Assembly (NCBI GenBank): GCA_937896505.1
Contig: CALBNP010000110.1
Location: forward strand, 1-6,277
Direction: 5' to 3'
DNA: 6,277 nucleotides
Origin: an uncultured Bacteroidales bacterium
GTDB taxonomy: Bacteria; Bacteroidota; Bacteroidia; Bacteroidales; F082
The position numbers were made by a program, and so were the translations under genes. The notes under the pieces were generated by a model. It ran no database searches. It saw only the letters and a list, made by a program, of their open reading frames with translations, and was not told the origin of the DNA. Positions 1 to 6,138 of this stretch are shown piece by piece (the stretch's first letter is position 1; each line of letters opens with the position of its first letter).

Positions 1-352
1 CCTTATCCAATTTAGGCATTTCGACCATGAAAGCCGGAAAGACTTCCTTTTCGAGGATTTCCTTGGCGATAGGAAACTCGCCCTTCATGAGCGGATTCCA
101 CTGTTCCAGTCCATCGACAGTCTGGACGTAGGTCTTAATGTCCATCTTACCGTTGCGGATCTTGGTGTTGTTGATGTCGTTCTTGCGAGAAATGATGTAG
201 ATTTCATCACTGGTGCGTTCCCATACTTTTTCAGGCACAGGCATTGAGAGGCGAGCCATGCGCTTATGTGCTTCGCAGAAGCATTGTCCGAATGAACGGA
301 ATTCAAATCTCGGCTTCGATTCTTCGCCGATTTTCATTTCTTCTTTTGCCAT
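1..352 (-). CDS. Partial CYTH-like (triphosphate tunnel) protein, N-terminal 117 residues
   Basis: This reading frame starts at ATG 352 (MAKEEMKIGEE) and stays open to the window edge, so the C-terminus is missing. There is no signal peptide or membrane segment, so a cytoplasmic protein is expected. An early FEFRSFG stretch is followed around residues 55-75 by IYIISRKND and then NTKIRNGKMDIK. That second part resembles the conserved Arg/Lys strand (x-IRxGKxxIK) of CYTH domains, which bind triphosphate or polyphosphate substrates with Mg2+; the first Glu-containing strand would be FEFR. This assignment rests on pattern recognition only, and a family of unknown function is possible. It is the last visible gene of a minus-strand series after the porin and the lamin-tail lipoprotein, and a long hairpin lies 13 nt upstream of its start. 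No Shine-Dalgarno sequence is seen; the leader just before ATG is A/T-rich. That it is a real gene is fairly sure, its function is not. Confidence 0.72.
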   Translation of the reverse strand, partial: MAKEEMKIGEESKPRFEFRSFGQCFCEAHKRMARLSMPVPEKVWERTSDEIYIISRKNDINNTKIRNGKMDIKTYVQTVDGLEQWNPLMKGEFPIAKEILEKEVFPAFMVEMPKLDK

Positions 353-365
353 ATTTTAAAGTTTT

Positions 366-440
366 GGCCTTTAGCTTTTAGCCATTAGCCGCTTGCCACT
401 GATGAGCAAGTTAAAAGCTAATGGCTAAGAGTTAACGGCC
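366..440. repeat. Long imperfect inverted repeat (hairpin) in intergenic leader
   Basis: Bases 366-389 pair with 417-440: 24 positions with three mismatches, one of which would be a G-U pair. The core TTAGCCATTAGC (378-389) and GCTAATGGCTAA (417-428) is perfect, and so are the GGCC ends. The 27-nt loop holds a second short stem, CTTGC (392-396) with GCAAG (406-410). It fills most of the gap between the lamin-tail lipoprotein stop and the next start on the minus strand. Neither side has a T-run, so it is not a standard intrinsic terminator. It could be an attenuator or mRNA-stabilising structure between genes, or a copy of a dispersed intergenic repeat. Confidence 0.85.
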
Positions 441-445
441 GATTA

Positions 446-1303
446 TCAATTCTGAGGAATTTCTTCGCCTTCGGCTGGGTTGGCAGCGTTTGGTGTAGCA
501 TCGGCAAGTTTCCATGCACCGCCGTCTGGTGTGCGGGCAAATGATTTTTCACCGACGTTGGTGATAGTCTGGCCCCATTCGCCTGTGGTGCCTCTTTCGT
601 AGACGTCTCTTTCAGTGCCATCAAGCATATAGAGTGCTATACGGACGGTCTTCTTTCCCGATAAGCCACCATTGAAGAACAGGTTTGCAGGCTGTTCAGG
701 ATGATCTCCTTGGACATCTTGGCTATAGAGTAGCACATAACCGTGAGCAGGGGCGACGACAGTAGCATCAGCAATCCACTTGGCATTATCAATTCCTTCA
801 GCACCATCCTTGCAGATGTACATGCCTTCCAATGGGAGGTCGAGGTCGCCCTTGTTGTAGATTTCGATGAACTTAGTGTCGCCATTCAGTTCGTTGAGGA
901 CGATGTTGGAAAAATCAAAAGGAGTTGAGCCTACGGTGTAATTCATTTCAGAAGAAATGGCCTCTGCCTTCTTGTTGACAGCCTTGACATAAAAAATGAC
1001 CTTCGTGTTGCTTGGCATAGCAGGAATGACGGCTGCGTAGGTATCCTTTTCATTTGTAGGGGTCATTACGATGGTTTCCATTTTGCCACCGGCAAGATTG
1101 GCATCCATATAATATAAAGTAGCCGTGAAGGTTTCAAAACTCGTGATGACAGCCTTGACGGTGACATCAGTGTTTTCGGTGACATCGGTAGGCGTATAGT
1201 TCACTGACGTGATTCTGATGCCTGGATATTTTTCGTCTTTTACGCATGAAGCAAGACCAATGATAAGGGCTAATGCCACAAATAATATCTTTTTCATTTT
1301 CAT
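446..1303 (-). CDS. Surface-type lipoprotein with Ig/FN3-like and lamin-tail (LTD) domains
   Basis: The protein has 285 residues. Residues 1-19 form a lipoprotein signal peptide ending in LAS, with lipidated Cys20 next. The mature start, CVKDEKY, resembles the Bacteroidota lipoprotein export signal (a Lys/Asp/Glu cluster just after the Cys), so display on the outer surface is likely. Residues 28-125 are beta-rich and FN3/Ig-like (TLYYMD; VIPAMP; VIFYVKAVN). Residues about 131-275 match a lamin-tail domain, with IVLNELNGD, FIEIYNKGD and LEGMYICKDG as the typical opening strands. Lamin-tail domains in secreted bacterial proteins are thought to serve in binding or anchoring, and no catalytic motif is visible. 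The start at 1303 (MKMKK) is preferred, but the Met at 1297 would also leave a good signal peptide. It lies 28 nt after the porin stop on the same strand with no promoter motif between, so the two are probably co-transcribed. The ligand is unknown. Confidence 0.9.
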   Translation of the reverse strand: MKMKKILFVALALIIGLASCVKDEKYPGIRITSVNYTPTDVTENTDVTVKAVITSFETFTATLYYMDANLAGGKMETIVMTPTNEKDTYAAVIPAMPSNTKVIFYVKAVNKKAEAISSEMNYTVGSTPFDFSNIVLNELNGDTKFIEIYNKGDLDLPLEGMYICKDGAEGIDNAKWIADATVVAPAHGYVLLYSQDVQGDHPEQPANLFFNGGLSGKKTVRIALYMLDGTERDVYERGTTGEWGQTITNVGEKSFARTPDGGAWKLADATPNAANPAEGEEIPQN

Positions 1304-1331
1304 TCAATTTTAATGTTAGACAATTATGATT

Positions 1332-2723
1332 TTAGAAAGCAATCTGGAAACGTGCGAGGAGCATGTGGTAGTTGACACCTGCTTTGCCAGGTTCCATGGC
1401 AACCTGCGTGAAGTCCTTGGTTGGATTGCCGGCAGCATCGAGGCCGCAGAAGAGCTTGCCCTTGCCATTGGCATAACGGTCATTGTTGACATACTGATAG
1501 TTGAGGGCGATTTTCACATTTTTGCCAAAATAGAAATTCAGGCCTGCGCCATAAAGTTCTGCTGAACCGCCATAGATGGCTTCGGAAACAGCACGGTCTT
1601 TATAGTCGTTCATATCGACATATTCGTAACGGAGAGCCAGTTCGACATCACCCCAGCTTCTGCCACTGCGAACGCGGTTGAACTTGGCGCCATCACTGTC
1701 GTAGCTCTGCTTGCCACCAAAGAGTAGCATTCCACCTTCCACATACCAACCATTAAAATAGTATGGCTTGCTCAGTGCATGGTCCTTATCCAAATAGCAC
1801 CAGTCGGCCATCCAAGCACCTTCCATGCGGAGACCGCCAACGTGACCTGCGAGTTCGGCTGTTGCCAAAAGGTTGTGGTCGGTGAACTTGATGTCATCAG
1901 TATCGACATACTTTTTACGATTGATGTTGGTGGTGTTGCGGGTGCTGTAGCGTGTCACGCCATTCACGCCGCCTTCGTCAGAGGTCTTAGGGGTATCGTA
2001 CATGAAAGCGCCGCCGATGTGGAGACCATAGTCGGCTTCGTTGACCGGACGGACAACAATCTTACCGACATACGACAGACCTTCGTCCATGCCATAGTCC
2101 TTGTTCTGGTCTTCAACGAAAGTGCGTGTTTCCTGGCCTTCGATTTCCTGGAACAGAATACTGGCACTACCGAAGAAATACTTGTTGCTGTACTTGGCAA
2201 ACACACCGAGGTGACGGCTTGGAGCCAAAGCATTGACAATCATCGGGCGTTCCATGAATTCGAGGTAACGCGATGAGGTGTTGCGCGACATGGAGAAGTC
2301 GGGTTTCATGTTACCAACGGTAAACTGCCAGTTCTTGAGGCCGTTGTAGCGGACAACAGCGTCTTTCAGTTCAAAGGAGCCATTAGCAAGTTCCATATCG
2401 ATTTCGCCGTACCAAGATGGAGTGATTTGGCCTTTAACGGCAAAACGCGCACGACGGATGCTGGCACCGTTACCAATCGGGTCAGCCCATTTCTGTTGTC
2501 CGAAGAAAGCGCCGAAATCAACTTGCACTCTGGTATCGAACCACAGTTTGTAGTCCTTATTCTTTGATTCGAACACGAGGATGCCGTCACGACTTGATGC
2601 AGTCACTTCCTCAACATCAACTTTGTTGCCATACTGGTCAATCGCTTGAGCCTTGTCGTCAGTCTGGGCAAAGGCCATTGTTCCTGCGAACAATGCAGCC
2701 AACATAAAAGTAATTCTTTTCAT
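1332..2723 (-). CDS. Phosphate-selective porin O/P-like outer-membrane protein
   Basis: This 463-residue protein has a Sec signal peptide with predicted cleavage after AFA (residue 19), leaving Gln20. The mature part is made of alternating amphipathic strands and ends in a terminal Phe (RFQIAF), as outer-membrane barrels recognised by BamA do. The stretch YKLWFDTRVQVDFGAFF, then IRRARFAVKGQITPSWYGEIDMELA and WQFTVGNMKPDFSMS, is the hallmark N-terminal pattern of the OprO/OprP family (Pfam porin_O_P), whose founding members in Pseudomonas pass phosphate or polyphosphate. The length is usual for the family. Many Bacteroidota members have unproven substrates, so phosphate specificity is inference. 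It heads a likely operon with the lamin-tail lipoprotein and perhaps the CYTH-like gene. A promoter match lies about 55 nt upstream. The start at 2723 is firm because the signal peptide begins there. Confidence 0.92.
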   Translation of the reverse strand: MKRITFMLAALFAGTMAFAQTDDKAQAIDQYGNKVDVEEVTASSRDGILVFESKNKDYKLWFDTRVQVDFGAFFGQQKWADPIGNGASIRRARFAVKGQITPSWYGEIDMELANGSFELKDAVVRYNGLKNWQFTVGNMKPDFSMSRNTSSRYLEFMERPMIVNALAPSRHLGVFAKYSNKYFFGSASILFQEIEGQETRTFVEDQNKDYGMDEGLSYVGKIVVRPVNEADYGLHIGGAFMYDTPKTSDEGGVNGVTRYSTRNTTNINRKKYVDTDDIKFTDHNLLATAELAGHVGGLRMEGAWMADWCYLDKDHALSKPYYFNGWYVEGGMLLFGGKQSYDSDGAKFNRVRSGRSWGDVELALRYEYVDMNDYKDRAVSEAIYGGSAELYGAGLNFYFGKNVKIALNYQYVNNDRYANGKGKLFCGLDAAGNPTKDFTQVAMEPGKAGVNYHMLLARFQIAF

Positions 2724-2776
2724 TGCTGTTAGTTTTAGTGAAACAATTTGTTAATTACACTTGTTTTAAGGATTGC

Positions 2777-2809
2777 CAAAATTATTAAATGTTTCAACAC
2801 AATTGCAAC
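2777..2809 (-). promoter_or_regulatory. Bacteroidota-type promoter for the porin gene
   Basis: Read on the minus strand, the -7 motif TAATTTTG (2784 to 2777) matches TAnnTTTG fully. A GTTG (2809 to 2806) lies 21 nt upstream and is a one-mismatch -33 box (TTTG). Transcription would begin near 2770, giving a leader of about 45 nt before the ATG at 2723. The region is A/T-rich, so a chance match is possible. Confidence 0.55.
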
Positions 2810-2819
2810 AATCACCCCC

Positions 2820-2832
2820 AAAAAAATTTTTT
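2820..2832. other. A-tract/T-tract palindrome in divergent promoter region
   Basis: Seven A (2820-2826) run directly into six T (2827-2832), just after a CCCCC run. It sits between the porin promoter and the dipeptidase promoter, within the 211-bp gap between the two divergent start codons. Such tracts are stiff or bent and often lie upstream of promoters. A role as an upstream activating element for either gene is inference. Confidence 0.4.
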
Positions 2833-2883
2833 ATTTCATAACAAAACAGCAGACAGCAGCCCACAACCATTTTTCACTTCCAC

Positions 2884-2916
2884 TTTAGTCATATTTGCCA
2901 AAACTCTTTATCTTTG
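2884..2916 (+). promoter_or_regulatory. Bacteroidota-type promoter for the C69 dipeptidase
   Basis: The -7 motif TATCTTTG (2909-2916) matches TAnnTTTG fully. A TTTA (2884-2887) stands 21 nt upstream as a one-mismatch -33 box. Transcription would start about 5-7 nt after the -7 motif, giving a short leader of roughly 12 nt before ATG 2935. This promoter rules against the in-frame TTG at 2914, which lies inside the -7 motif. Confidence 0.65.
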
Positions 2917-2934
2917 CGCAAAATATCACATTCT

Positions 2935-4653
2935 ATGAAACACATCAGACTCGTTTTGGCTTTGGCATTCATCGCCACTATCCAACCCTTGTTGGCTTGC
3001 ACAAATTTCCTCATCACCAAAGGTGCTTCCGTTGACGGTTCAACTTTCATCAGTTATTGCGCCGATTCGCACATCCGCTATGGCGAACTTTACTACACCC
3101 CTGCCGCCGACTGGCCCGAAGGCAGCACCCGAGTATGCTACGACCGCGGCACCAACCGTCCGCGTGGACGTGTGGCCCAGATTGCGCACACTTTCAACGT
3201 GGTAGGCTATATTAATGAAAATCAGGTTGCCCTTGGCGAGACCACATTCGGTGGCCGCGAAGAACTCATCGACCCCACCGGCATCGTCGATTATGGCAGC
3301 TTGATGTTTATCGCCTTGGAACGTGCCACCTCAGCACGTCATGCCATCCGCATCATGGCCGACCTCGTCGAAGAATACGGCTATGGCAGCGACGGCGAGT
3401 CGTTCTCCATCAGCGATGCCAACGAAGTGTGGTACATGGAAATGATGCCAAAAGGCTACACCCAACAAATAACCAAGAAAGGCGACACCATCAATGCCGA
3501 CCGCGGTGCCGTGTGGGTTGCCATTCGCATTCCTGATGGTTACGTGTCAGGTCACGCCAACGCCGCACGCATCACCACTTTCACTCTGCGCAACGGGAAG
3601 ACCAGCATCACCGACAAAGACTGGGAGAAACTCTACAACGAGGAGGTTGAAGTCATCTACAAGCATGATGTCATCGATTTTGCACGCCGCAAAGGCTACT
3701 TCAGCGGCAATGACAACGACTTCGACTTCTCGGCTGCCTACGCTCCCATCGATTTCTCAGCCGCCCGCATCTGTGATTTGCGTGTGTGGACCATGTTCAA
3801 CGAAGTTTGCGACGGCATGGACGAATATTGGGACTATGTGACCGGCAAAGACCTCACCCACCGGATGCCTTTGTATGTGAAGCCCAACCGCAAAATCAGC
3901 CTCAGCGACATGATGGCTTTCCAGCGCAACCACTATCAAGGCACCAAACTCGACAAGACCCTTGACGCAGGCGCCGGGCCTTTCGGTTCTCCAGCACGCT
4001 GCAACCCGCTCTATTGGGAATACGACGGCAAGAAATACTTCAACGAGCGGAGCATCGAAGCCATGCAAACCGGATTCTCCTTCATCGCGCAAAGCCGCAA
4101 CTGGTTGCCCGACATGATGGGGGGCATCATCTGGTTTGGCGTTGACGACACCGGCTCGACCGTCTATACTCCTTTCTACTGCTCCATCACGCAAGTGCCC
4201 ATCGAATACCGCGTTGGCAATGGCGACATGCTTCATTACTCCGACAACGCCGCCTTCTGGGTCTTCAACCGCGTGGCGCACTTCAAGTATCTGTTCTACA
4301 ACCGCGTCATCGGCGACATCCAAAAAGTGCAGAAAGAGTTCGAAGACAGCTACATCAAAGCCACCGCTACACTCGAAGCAGGTCTGAAAGACTGCGATTT
4401 GGCCGACGTAGCCATTAAAGAAAAACTGACTCAATTCTCAAGCGAAGCCGGCGCCAAGACCGTGAAACGCTGGAAGGAATTAGACAATTACCTTTTGGTG
4501 AAATATTTAGACAGCAACATCAAGCAAGAAGACGAGAAAGGCTTCAAGACCAATGGTTACGGCTATCCAGCCCGTCCCGAACAACCCGGCTATCCTGACT
4601 CGTGGAAGAAGGCCATCATCGAAGAAACCGGCGAACGCTTCTTGCGGGAATGA
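2935..4653 (+). CDS. Secreted peptidase family C69 dipeptidase
   Basis: This 572-residue protein belongs to the Ntn-hydrolase dipeptidases (C69/PepD-type), which split dipeptides after exposing an N-terminal Cys nucleophile. Residues 1-21 are a signal peptide (MKHIRLVLALAF...LLA). The next residues, CTNFLITKGASVDGST, match the conserved family start, with Cys22 as expected nucleophile and the K-x-AS-x-DGS motif. Further family-typical segments are NENQVALGETTFGG, GSDGESFSISDANEVWYMEM and, later, WLPDMMGGIIWFGVDDTGSTVY. The length is normal for Bacteroidota members with a C-terminal helical extension. ATG 2935 is chosen because it gives a clean signal peptide and lies after the promoter. The frame extends to TTG 2914, but that lies in the -7 motif. 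LLAC also looks like a lipobox, so Cys22 may be lipidated instead of free. It is transcribed alone, divergent from the porin and convergent with the redox gene. It probably acts in the periplasm on peptide nutrients. Confidence 0.92.
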   Translation: MKHIRLVLALAFIATIQPLLACTNFLITKGASVDGSTFISYCADSHIRYGELYYTPAADWPEGSTRVCYDRGTNRPRGRVAQIAHTFNVVGYINENQVALGETTFGGREELIDPTGIVDYGSLMFIALERATSARHAIRIMADLVEEYGYGSDGESFSISDANEVWYMEMMPKGYTQQITKKGDTINADRGAVWVAIRIPDGYVSGHANAARITTFTLRNGKTSITDKDWEKLYNEEVEVIYKHDVIDFARRKGYFSGNDNDFDFSAAYAPIDFSAARICDLRVWTMFNEVCDGMDEYWDYVTGKDLTHRMPLYVKPNRKISLSDMMAFQRNHYQGTKLDKTLDAGAGPFGSPARCNPLYWEYDGKKYFNERSIEAMQTGFSFIAQSRNWLPDMMGGIIWFGVDDTGSTVYTPFYCSITQVPIEYRVGNGDMLHYSDNAAFWVFNRVAHFKYLFYNRVIGDIQKVQKEFEDSYIKATATLEAGLKDCDLADVAIKEKLTQFSSEAGAKTVKRWKELDNYLLVKYLDSNIKQEDEKGFKTNGYGYPARPEQPGYPDSWKKAIIEETGERFLRE

Positions 4654-4755
4654 GCACGGATAATCTACCTAGTCCAGCGTGTTCGTTAGCCCAATGTTCC
4701 GTATCGATGTGAAGAGGCACGACGAAGTGATAGTCAGGGTTGGCAGAAGCGTGAT

Positions 4756-5676
4756 TCAAAGCGAAAAGAACGCCTTGGCTTCATCCTCCTTCATGTTGCG
4801 GAAGCCGTATTCGTGGACAACCTCGCCGTTGTCCATGAAGATGATGGTTGGCAGCACACCGTCGTTGACCTTGAGCAGACGGACGACATCGTCGTAAAGC
4901 ACGCTGCGATAGCGTGCCGATTCCGAGTTCTCGTAAAACCTCTCGATGCCTTCCTGCGTGCCAATGAACAAATAGGTGATGTTGGCGGTCGGGAAGCCAT
5001 AGAACTGCTGCATGAGCGATAATTTGCGGGCCGACATCTGGCAATACTCGCAACCCGTCGAGAAGAGGCACAGCACCTGCTTGCCCTGCGACAGATGGAG
5101 CGTATCGAGTGGCGAATCGGCGATGACTTCATGAAGCAAGGCCTCGTCCAGGTTATGCTCGGGATGGTAGTTTGGCGTGAAGTTGTCGGGCGGCGACACA
5201 ACAAAGACCGCCACACTCGCCGCTACAGCCACTGCCACCATGACGAACCAGTCGTGCCTGAAACGCTGGCCTTCGTTACGATAGACGAGGACAAAAAGGA
5301 CGAACAGCACCATGTTTTTCAGCAGACTCTGCCATGGGTTGAATTGCAAAATGTCGCCAAAGCAATGGCAGCTGTCTGTGCGACCTACGACGATGGCATA
5401 AATCAATAAAAAGGAATAGCCGACCAGCATGGCCACACTCGCCCACCACACCAATTTATGGGAACAGTTGACAACCAGCGCGATGCCCAATACGAGTTCG
5501 ACTATGATGACAGCACGTGCCACCAGAAACGAAAAATTGAGGCTAAAAAAATGGTAGCTATAGACATAGAGTTCAAACCTATCCATGCCCACCACCTTCA
5601 TGATGGCGGAGAAGACGAACACGAGTCCCAGGACGACTTGCAAGGCATATGGTGCTATTTTCCTGACTTTTTCCAT
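4756..5676 (-). CDS. MauE/DoxX-like membrane protein fused to thioredoxin-like domain
   Basis: The protein has 306 residues. An N-terminal bundle has about four membrane helices (near 8-29, 50-70, 76-97 and 115-132) of the DoxX/MauE type, with a short Cys pair in CHCFGD (Cys103, Cys105) at the end of helix three, as in MauE-like proteins (usually CGCFG). A fifth helix (142-161) leads to a periplasmic thioredoxin-like domain with the active site CEYC (Cys209, Cys212) after the strand QVLCLFSTG, and a likely cis-proline in GVLPTIIF (Pro276). Proteins of this design probably pass reducing or oxidising equivalents across the inner membrane to envelope proteins. The direction cannot be told from sequence. 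Cys71 and Cys203 are extra. It follows a small Cys-containing lipoprotein on the same strand with a 75-nt gap, and its stop converges on the dipeptidase stop. The start at 5676 is set by the first helix and lies only 4 nt after a -7-like motif. Confidence 0.87.
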   Translation of the reverse strand: MEKVRKIAPYALQVVLGLVFVFSAIMKVVGMDRFELYVYSYHFFSLNFSFLVARAVIIVELVLGIALVVNCSHKLVWWASVAMLVGYSFLLIYAIVVGRTDSCHCFGDILQFNPWQSLLKNMVLFVLFVLVYRNEGQRFRHDWFVMVAVAVAASVAVFVVSPPDNFTPNYHPEHNLDEALLHEVIADSPLDTLHLSQGKQVLCLFSTGCEYCQMSARKLSLMQQFYGFPTANITYLFIGTQEGIERFYENSESARYRSVLYDDVVRLLKVNDGVLPTIIFMDNGEVVHEYGFRNMKEDEAKAFFSL

Positions 5677-5680
5677 GCCG

Positions 5681-5688
5681 CAAAGTTA
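5681..5688 (-). promoter_or_regulatory. Possible -7 promoter motif directly before the MauE/DoxX-thioredoxin gene
   Basis: On the minus strand TAACTTTG (5688 to 5681) matches TAnnTTTG, with only 4 nt to the ATG at 5676. No TTTG is found 19-21 nt upstream, so only half of the promoter is supported. If it is active, the mRNA would start at or next to the start codon, that is, be leaderless. Confidence 0.4.
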
Positions 5689-5751
5689 AACAAAAAAGGC
5701 GCACATCCGATGACGCGCGCCATAGTTCGAAATCGACTCATCACAATGGCT

Positions 5752-6072
5752 TCAAGGCTTGCCGTGACCGCCGCCGTTATTGTTGCCGTTATTGTTGTTG
5801 TTCCCGAAAATATCGTCCCACCAATGGTGTTCGACACCCGTGGCTTCATATTGTGAAATCTCAGTGCAAGTGACATGACCCCAACCCTGTATTTCCTTCG
5901 ACTTATCGGCACACGACTCACGGCCATCTTCGATGATATACGACTCTTTTTCATCACCAAGTTCCACAACTTCCTCGTTAATGATGGTGGTGCATTTGCA
6001 ATAGCGCGTCTTGTGGCACGACGAGAAAACGAGCAGCGACAAGGCGAGCAATATGACAAGACATTTCTTCAT
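5752..6072 (-). CDS. Small Cys-containing lipoprotein with Asn/Gly-rich tail
   Basis: The 106-residue product starts with a lipoprotein signal peptide (MKKCLVILLALSLLVFSSC), with lipidated Cys19. I do not recognise a named family. The mature part has four more cysteines (25, 27, 54 and 69): YCKC close to the anchor, then ESC and VTC, in a soluble, acid-rich domain of about 50 residues. These could form two disulfides or bind a metal. A HHWWDDIF segment (82-89) is followed by a tail of Asn and Gly (90-104) ending in HGKP. The tail is encoded by a short tandem DNA repeat. The protein would sit in the envelope. It lies upstream of the membrane-thioredoxin fusion on the same strand and could be its client, which is inference. 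The start at 6072 is supported by the signal peptide. Confidence 0.85.
   Translation of the reverse strand: MKKCLVILLALSLLVFSSCHKTRYCKCTTIINEEVVELGDEKESYIIEDGRESCADKSKEIQGWGHVTCTEISQYEATGVEHHWWDDIFGNNNNNGNNNGGGHGKP
5773..5802. repeat. Short tandem repeat in the lipoprotein tail
   Basis: The 12-bp unit GCCGTTATTGTT occurs twice exactly (5773-5784 and 5785-5796), followed by two further GTT units. On the coding (minus) strand it gives repeated Asn-Asn-Asn-Gly. The unit is a multiple of three, so gain or loss by slippage would change the tail length without breaking the frame. Confidence 0.8.
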
Positions 6073-6092
6073 TTTCTTTCGATATTATTTTG

Positions 6093-6100
6093 CAAAAATA
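6093..6100 (-). promoter_or_regulatory. Possible -7 promoter motif for the small lipoprotein gene
   Basis: On the minus strand TATTTTTG (6100 to 6093) matches TAnnTTTG, 20 nt before the ATG at 6072. That spacing fits a short leader. No -33 TTTG is found at 19-21 nt upstream and the sequence is A/T-rich, so support is moderate at best. Confidence 0.4.
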
Positions 6101-6138
6101 CAAAATTTACTCGACATGACCACCTTCTGACAAGTTAT

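Noticed and set aside
366..440. Riboswitch or CRISPR-type reading of the hairpin region
   Set aside because: A single inverted repeat with no spacer array and no known aptamer motif.
1779..2276. 165-residue open frame on the plus strand inside the porin gene
   Set aside because: Fully contained in the porin gene, no promoter or recognisable domain, composition is that of an antisense shadow.
2894..2916. TTTG at 2894 as -33 box of the dipeptidase promoter
   Set aside because: Only 11 nt separate it from the -7 motif; TTTA at 2884 has the right spacing.
3757..4434. 225-residue open frame antisense to the dipeptidase
   Set aside because: It lies wholly inside a well-supported gene on the other strand and shows no family motif or signal peptide; a by-product of codon use in the sense gene.
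4654..4755. Bidirectional terminator between the convergent genes
   Set aside because: No GC-rich hairpin followed by a T-run is visible on either strand.
4670..4780. Minus-strand frame reading NPDYHFVVPLHIDTEHW in the convergent gap after the redox fusion stop
   Set aside because: It looks protein-like and could be joined to the fusion gene by a one-base frameshift, but the thioredoxin domain is already complete and the frame has no start and runs on into the antisense of the dipeptidase.
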